From Pseudomonas sp. MMS21 TM103 (lineage in GTDB: Bacteria > Pseudomonadota > Gammaproteobacteria > Pseudomonadales > Pseudomonadaceae): a stretch of 64,000 nt of DNA. Position 1 is the first letter of the stretch. Every line of letters starts with the position of its first letter. The stretch lies in NCBI RefSeq assembly GCF_022132145.1, contig NZ_JAJISP010000009.1, forward strand, positions 1 to 64,000. Direction: 5' to 3'. Of the stretch, positions 43,775 through 52,592 are shown in pieces. The position numbers and the translations under genes were made by a program. The notes beneath the pieces are model-generated. The model was given only the letters and a program-made list of their open reading frames with translations, did not search any database and was not told the DNA's origin.

Positions 43775-46186
43775 CTAGTCGAACAACACCTTGGCCACAT
43801 CGCTGTAGCGTTTGGCGAAGTGCACCGTCAGGCCTTGCTTGAGGTAGTCCGGCAGTTCCTCGTAGGAACCCCGGTTGGCTTCCGGCAGGATCAGCTCGAA
43901 AATCTTCTGCCGGCGCGCGGCAATGACTTTCTCGCGCACGCCGCCTATCGGCAGGACCTGGCCGGTGAGGGTCAGTTCGCCGGTCATGGCCACGCCTTTT
44001 TTGGGCGCCTGGTTGCGCGCGATCGAGAGCAGGGCACTGGCCATGGTCACCCCGGCGCTGGGGCCGTCCTTGGGGGTGGCGCCTTCGGGAACATGCAGGT
44101 GGACGAAGGCCTGGTCGAAAAAGCTTGGGTCGCCGCCGAACTGCTTGAGGTGCGAGCTGATGTAGCTGTGGGCGATTTCCGCCGACTCCTTCATCACCTC
44201 GCCGAGCTGGCCGGTGAGTTTGAAGCCGCGATTGAGGGTATGGATGCGCGTCGCCTCGATCGGCAAGGTCGCGCCACCCATGCTGGTCCAGGCCAGACCG
44301 GTGATCACGCCGACACCTGAGAGCACCTGCTCGCGGCGGAACAGCGGCATGCCAAGGTTGGCTTCCAGCTCCTTGGGGCCGATCTTGACGGTGTTGGCCG
44401 GGTCATCGAGCAATTTGACCACGGCCTTGCGCACCAGTTTGCCGAGCTGTTTTTCCAGCTGACGTACGCCGGCTTCACGGGCGTAGCCCTCGATCAGCGC
44501 CTTCAAGGCGGCATCGCTGATGGCCAGGCGATTCTTGGGTACGCCGGCCTTGGCCAACTGCTTGGGCCACAGGTGGCGCTTGGCAATGGCCATTTTTTCC
44601 TCGGTGATGTAGCCGGACAGGCGGATCACCTCCATGCGGTCGAGCAGGGGGCCGGGAATCGAGTCGAGGGTGTTGGCGGTGCAGATGAACAGCACCTTGG
44701 ACAGGTCCAGGCGCAGGTCCAGGTAATGGTCGAGGAATTCGACGTTCTGCTCCGGGTCGAGGGTCTCCAGCAGTGCCGAGGCCGGATCGCCCTGATAGCT
44801 GCTGCTGAGCTTGTCGATTTCGTCGAGCATGATCACCGGGTTCATCACCTCGACCTCTTTCAGCGCCTGCACCAGCTTGCCGGGTAGGGCGCCGATATAG
44901 GTGCGACGGTGACCCTTGATCTCGGCCTCGTCGCGCATGCCGCCGACGCTGAAGCGGTAGAACGGCCGGCCGAGGGATTCGGCGATCGACTTGCCGATGC
45001 TGGTCTTGCCCACGCCGGGCGGGCCGACCAGCAAGACGATGGAGCCGGCGATCTCGCCCTTGAAGGCGCCGACGGCGAGAAATTCGGTGATGCGGTCCTT
45101 GATGTCGTCCATCCCCGCGTGGTGCTGGTCGAGCACCTGGCGCGCGTGCTTGAGGTCGAGCTTGTCCTTGCCGAAAACCCCCCAGGGCAGCACGGTGGCC
45201 CAGTCCAGGTAGTTGCGGGTGACCGCGTATTCGGGCGAGCCGGTCTCGAGGATCGACAGCTTGTTGAGTTCTTCGTCGATGCGCTTGCGCGCCTGTTCGG
45301 GCAGGGTCTTGCCCTCCAGGCGCAGCTCGAACTGCTCGATGTCGGCGCTGCGATCGTCCTTGCTCAGGCCCAGTTCTTGCTGAATGATCTTCAGCTGCTC
45401 CTTGAGAAAGAACTCGCGCTGGCGCTCGCCGATCTGCCGATTGACCTCCGCCGACAGCTCCTTCTGCAGGCGCCCGACTTCCACTTCCTTGCGCAGTAGG
45501 GGCAGGACCTTCTCCATGCGTTTGAGCATCGGCACGGTATCCAGCACTTCCTGCAACTCCTTGCCGGGGGCGCTGGTCAGGGCGGCGGCGAAGTCGGTCA
45601 GCGGCGAGGGATCGTTGGGGCTGAAGCGGTTCAGGTAATTCTTCAGCTCTTCGCTGTACAGCGGGTTGAGCGGCAACAGCTCCTTGATCGCATTGATCAG
45701 CGCCATGCCGTAGGCCTTGACCTCGTCACGCGGGTCGGGCGAGCTTTTCGGGTATTCGACTTCCGCCAGGTAAGGCGGTTTGCGGCTGAGCCAGCCGCGA
45801 ATGCGCACGCGGGTCAGGCCCTGGGCGACGAATTGCAGTTTGCCACCTTCCTCGGTGGCATGGTGAACCCGCACCAAGGTGCCGTGTGCGGGCAGGCTGT
45901 CGGGGTCGAAGCTGGCGCCGTCTGCCGGTGGGTTGTCCATGAAGAACAGCGCCAGGCACTTGTGCGCGGTATTGCCCACGCGTTCCAGGGTCTTGCCCCA
46001 GGGATCCTGGTTGACGATTACTGGCAGCACCTGGGCGGGGAAGAACGGCCGGTTGTGGATCGGGATCACATACAGCTTGTCGGGTAACTGCTGATCGGGC
46101 AACGCCAGGCCATGGTCGCTGCGGCGGTCGTGCTCGGCTTCGCTGGCTTGTTCAGCGACGATTTCGATGTCCTGTGGCTCGTTCAT
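43775..46186 (-). CDS. Lon-family ATP-dependent protease (AsrA-like)
   Basis: An 803-residue Lon-type protease: N-terminal substrate domain (VIPIHNRPFFPAQVLPVIV), coiled region, AAA+ module with Walker A GPPGVGKTS and Walker B VIMLDEIDKL, and a C-terminal protease domain with catalytic dyad Ser710 (KDGPSAG) and Lys753 (GVREKV), 43 residues apart as in E. coli Lon. Gene order (next to icp and a PruR-like regulator) matches P. aeruginosa AsrA, a second Lon-like protease linked to the heat-shock response, rather than the housekeeping lon beside clpX. Confidence 0.9.
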   Translation of the reverse strand: MNEPQDIEIVAEQASEAEHDRRSDHGLALPDQQLPDKLYVIPIHNRPFFPAQVLPVIVNQDPWGKTLERVGNTAHKCLALFFMDNPPADGASFDPDSLPAHGTLVRVHHATEEGGKLQFVAQGLTRVRIRGWLSRKPPYLAEVEYPKSSPDPRDEVKAYGMALINAIKELLPLNPLYSEELKNYLNRFSPNDPSPLTDFAAALTSAPGKELQEVLDTVPMLKRMEKVLPLLRKEVEVGRLQKELSAEVNRQIGERQREFFLKEQLKIIQQELGLSKDDRSADIEQFELRLEGKTLPEQARKRIDEELNKLSILETGSPEYAVTRNYLDWATVLPWGVFGKDKLDLKHARQVLDQHHAGMDDIKDRITEFLAVGAFKGEIAGSIVLLVGPPGVGKTSIGKSIAESLGRPFYRFSVGGMRDEAEIKGHRRTYIGALPGKLVQALKEVEVMNPVIMLDEIDKLSSSYQGDPASALLETLDPEQNVEFLDHYLDLRLDLSKVLFICTANTLDSIPGPLLDRMEVIRLSGYITEEKMAIAKRHLWPKQLAKAGVPKNRLAISDAALKALIEGYAREAGVRQLEKQLGKLVRKAVVKLLDDPANTVKIGPKELEANLGMPLFRREQVLSGVGVITGLAWTSMGGATLPIEATRIHTLNRGFKLTGQLGEVMKESAEIAHSYISSHLKQFGGDPSFFDQAFVHLHVPEGATPKDGPSAGVTMASALLSIARNQAPKKGVAMTGELTLTGQVLPIGGVREKVIAARRQKIFELILPEANRGSYEELPDYLKQGLTVHFAKRYSDVAKVLFD

Positions 46187-46244
46187 GCGGCACCTCTGGT
46201 TGCACCCTAAGTGCTACATGGGGGCAAGGCATGGCGCTTTTCAA

Positions 46245-46961
46245 TCAGCTCGGAGCGATGCGCCTCTCGAGAGTATGGCGCAAGTCGTTCAAGCGAGCGT
46301 CGATCAGTGGAGTGAGCAGGGCAAACAAATCGTTGGGCGCCAGGCAAACCTGGGGGGGCTCTATCAGCTCCCGCTGCAGGCGTTGCAGCAGGCCATGCAG
46401 GGGTTCTGTGCGGGCGGGGTCGTCGAGTTGCTGGCACAGCTCGCGCATCTGCAGCTGCAGCCCGGCCGGGCAGTGGTTGTAGTTGGCCGCCCGCATCGCC
46501 AGGCCACGCAGGCGCGCCAGGTCTTCCAGGCGACGCAATGCCGGTCCCAGACCCTGCAGTGCCGGTGAGTCGTTCAGACTCAGGCGCTCCTCGAGTTGTT
46601 CGATGACCCTCAGCAGGGCTTCCAGCATCCGGCTGTGGGCCTCGAAGTCGGCCGGATTGCGCCGCAGCTGTGGCCAGTCCTGTTGCAATGGCGGCAGTTG
46701 CAGGCTGGGGCCTGGCCAGTTCAGCCAGAGCTGGTCGAGCTGGCGGGCCAGGGCGTTGCGCCGGCTGACGCTGACGATATCCTGCTGCGCCCCCAGGCCG
46801 CGATGCTGCTGCAAGGTTTGCAACAGTTCGATGGCGCGCAGCAGGGTGGCGTTTTGCAGGTGGCCGAGCGCCTGCTGGTGGCGTCGAGTGGCGCGCCGGC
46901 AGAGCCACTGGCCGAGTAAAAACAGGCCCGCCGCCAGGGCCAGGGCGATGCTGAGTTCCAT
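46245..46961 (-). CDS. NIT-like membrane protein, uncharacterised
   Basis: The 238-residue protein has one N-terminal transmembrane helix (ELSIALALAAGLFLLGQWL) and a helical remainder. The segment TLLRAIELLQTLQQHRGLGA resembles the opening of NIT (nitrate/nitrite-sensing) domains, with the Q-x-x-RG-x-S/G pattern. It is paralogous in layout and motif to the protein encoded at 54666-55511. Start ATG 46961 chosen so the protein begins with the membrane helix. It lies 58 bases upstream of the Lon-like gene's start region on the other side, with no evident operon partner. Confidence 0.7.
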   Translation of the reverse strand: MELSIALALAAGLFLLGQWLCRRATRRHQQALGHLQNATLLRAIELLQTLQQHRGLGAQQDIVSVSRRNALARQLDQLWLNWPGPSLQLPPLQQDWPQLRRNPADFEAHSRMLEALLRVIEQLEERLSLNDSPALQGLGPALRRLEDLARLRGLAMRAANYNHCPAGLQLQMRELCQQLDDPARTEPLHGLLQRLQRELIEPPQVCLAPNDLFALLTPLIDARLNDLRHTLERRIAPS

Positions 46962-47239
46962 TGGGCAAATCCTGGGTAGGCACAAAGTGCATCAGGTGAG
47001 TGCCAGCAACTTTCCTGCCAGTTAAGGCACGCCCGCTCTGGCGCGGGGCTGAGGGGGCCGGCGGCATCGATCGCTGCGCCATTATCGTGCGCGCGCCGCC
47101 TTTCCCGGCGGTTTTGGTGCGTTGGCCGCAGCTGCAGCTTGAGGTCTGGCGGGGAGTCCCCCGCCACTGGTCGCGGGGGGTGACGGCGACCCGCACAACT
47201 GGTTAAAGTGCCAGTACACGTCCGCGGATTGTCGTTGCA

Positions 47240-47992
47240 ATGCTCAAAGCGCGCCTGCTGCGCCTGGATGACCAGGCCCATGAACACACCCACGATCACC
47301 ACCAGTTGGTGCTGTCGCTGACCGGTCGTGCGGAGTTCGAAGTCAACGGCCGTGGCGGCGAGGTGTGTCGCATGCGCGCCTGTCTGGTGCCCGGCGATGC
47401 CGATCACCAGTTCGCCGGCATGGGTGACAACCGCATGCTGATCATCGATCTGGACGAGCAGGGCACCTCCAGCGAAGACCTGGCCTTGCTCACCCATCTG
47501 TTCGAGACTCCGCGTTACCCGCAGCTGGATGCCGATTTCCAGAACCTGCTGAGCTACGCCGGTGCCGAGTTGGAACGTTACGGCAGCGACCCACTGCTGG
47601 CGCGCGCCCTCGGTGGCGTGCTGCTGCGTGCGCTGCACCTGCGCCTGTTCGGCGAACAATCCGCTCGGGTGCCGGGAGCGCTTAACCTGGAACGGCTGGA
47701 CGGTTACATCGTCGAGCACCTGGCGCGGCGCATCAGCGTCGCCGAACTGGCCCAGGTCGCGTGTCTCAGTCCGAGCCATTTTCATGCGCAGTTCAAGGAC
47801 AGCGTCGGCCTGACGCCTCATCAATACCTGCTGAAAACCCGTCTCGACAGTGCCTCCCGGCTGTTACGCGAGAGTGCTCTGCCGTTGATCCGCATCGCCG
47901 AAGAATGCGGCTTCTCCAGCCAGAGCGCGCTGACCACGGCCATGCGTCGCTACCTTGGTCTGACCCCCAAGCGTCTGCGCGGCGCCGAATAG
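47240..47992 (+). CDS. AraC-family regulator, PruR-like
   Basis: A 250-residue regulator with an N-terminal cupin-like domain (HEHTHDHHQLVLSLTGRAEFEV) and C-terminal AraC helices (ISVAELAQVACLSPSHFHAQFK, IAEECGFSSQSALTTAMRRYLG). By position next to the Lon-like gene it corresponds to P. aeruginosa PruR, activator of proline utilisation genes putA/putP, but those genes are not in this window. Target therefore uncertain. Confidence 0.82.
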   Translation: MLKARLLRLDDQAHEHTHDHHQLVLSLTGRAEFEVNGRGGEVCRMRACLVPGDADHQFAGMGDNRMLIIDLDEQGTSSEDLALLTHLFETPRYPQLDADFQNLLSYAGAELERYGSDPLLARALGGVLLRALHLRLFGEQSARVPGALNLERLDGYIVEHLARRISVAELAQVACLSPSHFHAQFKDSVGLTPHQYLLKTRLDSASRLLRESALPLIRIAEECGFSSQSALTTAMRRYLGLTPKRLRGAE

Positions 47993-48161
47993 CGCAGCAG
48001 TTCGCTGGCAATCACCACAGGCTCATCCAACGCTAATGCGTGATCTTCTGCACGCGTCCGGCTAGTCTTGTCGGCACTAACCGCCTGTTAACGCTTCGGA
48101 GTTGCCGGGGAGGCGAGTATTCCTATCGTGGTGCGGTTGGCACCGAGCATGAGTGATCCGC

Positions 48162-48845
48162 ATGACCAGACCTCTCCTCGATCTTCTGCGCGCTGGCCTG
48201 CTCTGCCTGATCAGTCCCGCGCTCTGGGCCGCCAGTCTGCATGCCGAGCTGGTCGATACCCTGGGCCAGCCGCTGGCGGGTGCGGTGTTGACCTTGCAAG
48301 GCCCCTTGGGCGCGGAGGCCGAGCCCGTGACGGCGCTGATGGATCAACAGGCCAAGCAGTTCGTGCCGAACGTGCTGGTGGTGCGCAGCGGGACCAGGGT
48401 GGCCTTCCCCAACAGCGACAATATTCGCCACCACGTCTATTCCTTCTCGCCGGCCAAGCGGTTCGAGCTGCGCCTGTACCAGGGCACTCCCAGCGAGCCT
48501 GTGCTGTTCGACAAGCCTGGTGCGGTGGTGCTCGGCTGCAATATCCACGACTGGATGGTCGGCTATGTCTATGTCACCGACGACCCCTGGTTCGCGGTGA
48601 GCGATGCCCAGGGCAGGGTGCAGCTCGACACTTTGCCGGTCGGCAGCTACGCCGTCAGCCTCTGGCACCCGCAGGCCCCCGACATGCTGCCGCAGGCTGC
48701 AGGCACGCAGGTGCTCGGCGAACTGCAAACCCAGCAGCGCTTTACCCTGGCCCTGCAGGCATCCACCGTTGTCGCTCCGCCGCAGGGGCCCGCGAGTGCC
48801 TTTGGCGATGCTTTCAAGAAAGCGAAGCGTGATGCTGCCCCGTAG
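48162..48845 (+). CDS. Exported cupredoxin-like protein ('methylamine utilization protein' family)
   Basis: A 227-residue secreted protein: signal peptide to WA near 23, a CarboxypepD-type beta segment (SLHAELVDTLGQPLAGAVLTLQ), then a cupredoxin domain with a complete potential type 1 copper site: His90/His91 (NIRHHVYSF), Cys126, His129 and Met132 (GCNIHDWM). That suggests electron transfer or copper-based sensing in the periplasm. ATG 48162 chosen; an in-frame GTG at 48153 is possible. The end overlaps the c-di-GMP gene by 14 bases. The database name is historical; no methylamine genes are nearby. Confidence 0.85.
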   Translation: MTRPLLDLLRAGLLCLISPALWAASLHAELVDTLGQPLAGAVLTLQGPLGAEAEPVTALMDQQAKQFVPNVLVVRSGTRVAFPNSDNIRHHVYSFSPAKRFELRLYQGTPSEPVLFDKPGAVVLGCNIHDWMVGYVYVTDDPWFAVSDAQGRVQLDTLPVGSYAVSLWHPQAPDMLPQAAGTQVLGELQTQQRFTLALQASTVVAPPQGPASAFGDAFKKAKRDAAP

Positions 48846-51174
48846 TTTTCAGGCGCGCATCGCCAGTGTGCTGATCCTGCTGATGCTGGTGGTGGTCGGC
48901 GCCCTGTATTTCGCCGTGCAGGCCGCCACCAATGTGGCCGTGCGCAGCCAGGCCCGCGAGCAATTGGATGTGGGTACGCGAGTCTTCGAACAACTGCTCG
49001 AGGTGCGCGGTCGGCAATTGCACGACGCGGTGCAGGTGCTGGCCGCCGACTTTGGCTTCAAGGCAGCTGTGGCCAGCGGCGATAACGCAACCATTCGCTC
49101 GGCGCTGGCTAACCATGGTGCACGGATCAATGCCAGCGCGGTGATGATGCTTGGCCTCGATGGCAATCTTGAAGTAAGCACCGACCGGCGCATCAGCGGC
49201 CAGACCGCCGCGCGCCTGAGTGCCCAGGTGAGGGCGCTGCAACGCGACGGCGAGCAGATTGTCCTGCTGCCGATCGGCGACAGCATTTACCTGTTGGTGC
49301 AGGCCACGGTCAATGCGCCGCTACCGATTGCGCGGGTGATGATGGGCTTCGAGGTGGACGAGGAATTCGCTCGCGAGCTGCGCGAACTGACCCTGCTCGA
49401 GCTGACCCTGGTTGCCAGCCAGGATGGGCTGCCGGCGATCTGGATCAGCACCTTGCCAGCCTCGGCACGGGCGTTGCTGCAGAGCGAGATGGCGATTGAG
49501 CCAGCTGCTGCTAGCGCTCTTATGCTGATTGGCGAAGAGCGCTATCTCGATCAACAGCTGGTGCTCGCCAGTGGCGATGGCTTTGAAGTCCGGGCCCTGC
49601 TGCATAAATCCATGACCCAGGCACAGCAGGCCTTTGCCCCGCTCGATCGCAATATCCTGTTAATTGCCATGATCGCCCTGCTGGCCGCGCTCGGGGGCGC
49701 CTTGTTGCTGGCGCGCAATATCTCGCAGCCGGTGCAGCGCCTGGCAGCTGTGGCCGAGCGGGTGGGCCAGGGTGATTACCAGATGCCCCTGGAACTGCAT
49801 CGCAACGATGAGCTGGGCAGCCTGGCGAAGGCGTTTCATACCATGCAGCAGGGCATTGCCGAGCGTGAGCGACAGCTGGCGCATAACGCCCTGCATGATG
49901 CGCTGACTGGTCTGCCCAACCGTACCCTGGCACAGGAGCGGCTCGGCAGCGCGATTGCCGCCGGGCGGCCAACGGCGCTGCTGTATGTGGGCGTAGGCAA
50001 CCTGCGGGCGGTCAACGACAGCTGTGGACCGGGCGCCAGCGATCTGGCCCTGCAGCAACTCAGCCAGCGACTGCAAGACAGCCTGCGCCCCGGCGACAGC
50101 CTGGCTCAGTTGATGACCAGCGAGTTACTGCTGTTGCTGGAAAACAGCGACGGCGACAGTGCCATTGTGGTCGGCGACCGCTTGCAGCAATTGCTCAGCA
50201 AACCCTTGCACATAGGCAATCAGGAGGTCGTCCTCGACTGTTGTGTCGGCATCGCCGCCTACCCGGCCGATGGCGAAACCGCGGATGATCTGTTGCGCCG
50301 CGCCAGCATCGCCATGCAAGACGCCGCGCAACTGCCTGGCCGCCTGCAGATGTACGAGCGCGGCCGCGACGCCGCACACCAGCGCCAGATTCGCCTGATC
50401 CGCGACCTGCGCCGGGCTCCCGACAACGCCGAGCTGCTGCTGCATTACCAACCCAAGCTGGATATCGCCGCCGGCAAGGTGCACCAGGCCGAAGCCCTGC
50501 TGCGCTGGCAGCATCCACAACTGGGGATGATTTCGCCTGGCGAGTTCATTCCCCTGGCCGAGCGTACCGGCAGTATCCAGAGCCTTACCGCCTGGGTGAT
50601 TGAAGAGGCCCTGCGGCAGTTGCGCGAGTGGAATGGCCGCGGCCTGCGCGTGCAGCTATCGCTGAATATCTCTACCGAAGACCTGATTGACCCCAAGCTG
50701 CCTGTGCGCGTCAGTCAGCTGCTGATGCGCTATCAGGTGCCGGCCGAACAACTGATTTTCGAGATTACCGAGAGCGGGGTGATGCTCAATCCCACGCTGG
50801 CGCTACAGGTGCTGCATGGTTTGCGCGACCTCGGCATCAGCCTGTCGGTGGACGATTTCGGCACGGGCTATTCCTCGCTGACCCAGCTCAAACGCATGCC
50901 GGTGCAGGAGCTGAAGATCGACCAGTCCTTCATCCTCGACCTTGATGAGGCCAGCGAAGACGCAGTGATTGTCCGCTCGACCATCGAAATGAGCCACAGC
51001 CTGGGCCTCAAGGTGGTTGCCGAGGGCGTCGAGCTGGCCTGCAGCCTGCGCTTGCTCGAACACTGGCAATGTGACTCCGCCCAGGGCTACCTGATCAGCC
51101 GGCCGCTGCCGGCCGCGGCCTTCGAGGCCTGGGTCGCCCAGCCGTTGCCGGTTGCCGCGTTGAAGGTGTCCTAA
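48832..51174 (+). CDS. Membrane c-di-GMP protein: periplasmic sensor, HAMP, degenerate GGDEF, EAL
   Basis: The 780 residues run: transmembrane helix about 10-31; periplasmic cache-like sensor about 32-270; second helix about 276-297 (ILLIAMIALLAALGGALLLA); HAMP to about 350; a GGDEF-type domain whose signature is replaced by MTSEL (428-432), so cyclase activity is unlikely; and an EAL domain with EALLRW (Glu554), DDFGTGYSSL and VAEGVE, predicted to hydrolyse c-di-GMP. It is translationally coupled to the cupredoxin gene, which may supply its periplasmic signal. It is not LapD, whose size and sensor differ. Confidence 0.92.
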   Translation: MLPRSFQARIASVLILLMLVVVGALYFAVQAATNVAVRSQAREQLDVGTRVFEQLLEVRGRQLHDAVQVLAADFGFKAAVASGDNATIRSALANHGARINASAVMMLGLDGNLEVSTDRRISGQTAARLSAQVRALQRDGEQIVLLPIGDSIYLLVQATVNAPLPIARVMMGFEVDEEFARELRELTLLELTLVASQDGLPAIWISTLPASARALLQSEMAIEPAAASALMLIGEERYLDQQLVLASGDGFEVRALLHKSMTQAQQAFAPLDRNILLIAMIALLAALGGALLLARNISQPVQRLAAVAERVGQGDYQMPLELHRNDELGSLAKAFHTMQQGIAERERQLAHNALHDALTGLPNRTLAQERLGSAIAAGRPTALLYVGVGNLRAVNDSCGPGASDLALQQLSQRLQDSLRPGDSLAQLMTSELLLLLENSDGDSAIVVGDRLQQLLSKPLHIGNQEVVLDCCVGIAAYPADGETADDLLRRASIAMQDAAQLPGRLQMYERGRDAAHQRQIRLIRDLRRAPDNAELLLHYQPKLDIAAGKVHQAEALLRWQHPQLGMISPGEFIPLAERTGSIQSLTAWVIEEALRQLREWNGRGLRVQLSLNISTEDLIDPKLPVRVSQLLMRYQVPAEQLIFEITESGVMLNPTLALQVLHGLRDLGISLSVDDFGTGYSSLTQLKRMPVQELKIDQSFILDLDEASEDAVIVRSTIEMSHSLGLKVVAEGVELACSLRLLEHWQCDSAQGYLISRPLPAAAFEAWVAQPLPVAALKVS

Positions 51175-51178
51175 GACT

Positions 51179-52039
51179 ATGCACTACTCACAATGGCTTG
51201 GCGTTGCGTTAGTCAGTCTGTGCTCTGGTCTGGCTGTTGCCGACCAGGGCCGCCTGCTGGCTACTGGCGGGGCGAGCAGCCTGGAAGGAGCGGCGGGTGG
51301 CGGCATCACCCCGTGGGCGGTGCTGTCCGGTTATGGCGAACGTGGTGAGTGGGGGGGCGATGTGTTCGCCACCCGAGTGGAAACGGCTGACTACCGCCTG
51401 GATGTGGCGGGTGTGGCGGCGTCGTTCGACAACCGTGTGGAAGTATCCTATGCGCGTCAGCGCTTCGACCTGGGCAACCTGGCGCGAGGTCTCAATCTGC
51501 CGCACAACAGCCTGAGTCAGGATATTTTCGGGGTGAAACTGCGGCTGTTCGGCGACCTGATCTACGGGCAATTGCCTCAGCTATCGCTTGGTATCCAGCA
51601 CAAGCGGCAGAAGGATTTCCTCATCCCCCGACTGGTCGGCGCCCGGCGCAGCGCAGACACCGAAGGCTACCTCAGCGCCAGTCGGCTGATTCTCGGCGGC
51701 GCCTTCGGCTACAACCTGCTGCTCAACGGTGGCCTGCGCTACAGCCGGGCCAACGAACTGGGCCTGCTTGGCTTCGGCGGTGACCGCCGCGACCAGCACT
51801 CGCTGCTCAAGGAAGGCTCGGTCGCCGTACTGTTCGACCGTCACTGGGCGCTCGGTATCGAATACCGCGAGAAACCGGACAACCTCAGCTTCGCGGGTGA
51901 GAGCGATTGGGCCGACCTGTTCCTCGGCTACTTTCCCAACAAACACCTGGCGGTGGTGCTGGCTTACGCGCGCCTCGGTGAGATTGCCAGTCTGGATAAC
52001 CAGAACGCTGCCTACCTGTCCGTGCAGGGAAGCTTCTGA
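51179..52039 (+). CDS. DUF3034 protein, predicted outer-membrane beta-barrel
   Basis: The 286-residue product has a signal peptide (LGVALVSLCSGLAVADQG), then the DUF3034 opening RLLATGGASSLEGAAGGGITPWAVLSGYG. Alternating short strands with aromatic girdles and a C-terminal Phe after SVQGS suggest a beta-barrel of the outer membrane. Function unknown. It starts 5 bases after the c-di-GMP gene and ends 3 bases before the globin gene. The coding sequence includes a seven-G run at 51351-51357. Confidence 0.85.
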   Translation: MHYSQWLGVALVSLCSGLAVADQGRLLATGGASSLEGAAGGGITPWAVLSGYGERGEWGGDVFATRVETADYRLDVAGVAASFDNRVEVSYARQRFDLGNLARGLNLPHNSLSQDIFGVKLRLFGDLIYGQLPQLSLGIQHKRQKDFLIPRLVGARRSADTEGYLSASRLILGGAFGYNLLLNGGLRYSRANELGLLGFGGDRRDQHSLLKEGSVAVLFDRHWALGIEYREKPDNLSFAGESDWADLFLGYFPNKHLAVVLAYARLGEIASLDNQNAAYLSVQGSF

Positions 52040-52041
52040 CT

Positions 52042-52461
52042 ATGCGCATTTTGCTGCTGGTCCTGGCGTTGAGCCTGGCCGCCTGCGCCCAGCGCGCGCC
52101 AACGGATGACAGCCTGTACCGCGCCTTGGGCGAACAGCCGGGAATCACCCGGATCGTCGAAGGCATGCTGCTCAACATCGCCAGGGACCAGCGCATCGTC
52201 CGCCACTTCGAGAATATCGACATCGTGCGTCTACGCGACAAGCTGGTCGAACAGATTTGCCTCGAGGCCGGCGGCCCCTGCACCTACACCGGCGACAGCA
52301 TGGAGGACAGCCACAAGGGCCAGAATCTCACGCGCAGCGATTTCAATGCCCTGGTGGAAAATCTGCAGGACGCCATGGACGCCGAAGGCATCGCCACTCC
52401 GGCGCAGAACCGTCTACTGGCGCGCCTGGCACCAATGCGCGGCCAGGTGATCGAGCGTTAG
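52042..52461 (+). CDS. Truncated hemoglobin (group I) with lipoprotein signal
   Basis: The 139-residue protein begins with a lipobox (LALSLAAC, Cys15), so it should be membrane-anchored outside the cytoplasm. The rest is a 2/2 globin: SLYRALGEQPGITRIVEGML, HFENIDIVRLRDKLVEQICLEAGGP, and SHKGQNLTRSDFNALVENL with proximal His90. Two extra cysteines (Cys72 and Cys79) flank AGGP. Possible roles are oxygen or NO binding, or electron transfer with the operon's cupredoxin. Ends the operon. Confidence 0.88.
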   Translation: MRILLLVLALSLAACAQRAPTDDSLYRALGEQPGITRIVEGMLLNIARDQRIVRHFENIDIVRLRDKLVEQICLEAGGPCTYTGDSMEDSHKGQNLTRSDFNALVENLQDAMDAEGIATPAQNRLLARLAPMRGQVIER

Positions 52462-52592
52462 CGGCCTGCCACGGGACTGACGAGTCTCGCGAGCGTCTCT
52501 GTACGCTAGCGCACGCAAGGAGGACACGCAGGGACTATCCTGTGTCGTGGAGAACGCTAGTTCCCATGGTCTTCACTCAAACGGTGGCAGTT

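Noticed and set aside
47096..47111. CCGCC/GGCGG hairpin with TTTT as a terminator before the PruR-like gene
   Set aside because: Only a five-base stem and a four-base T run, with no gene on the plus strand ending nearby.
48832..51174. Identification of this c-di-GMP protein as LapD
   Set aside because: It is about 130 residues longer than LapD, has a different periplasmic region and a seemingly active EAL, while LapD has degenerate, inactive domains and pairs with lapG.
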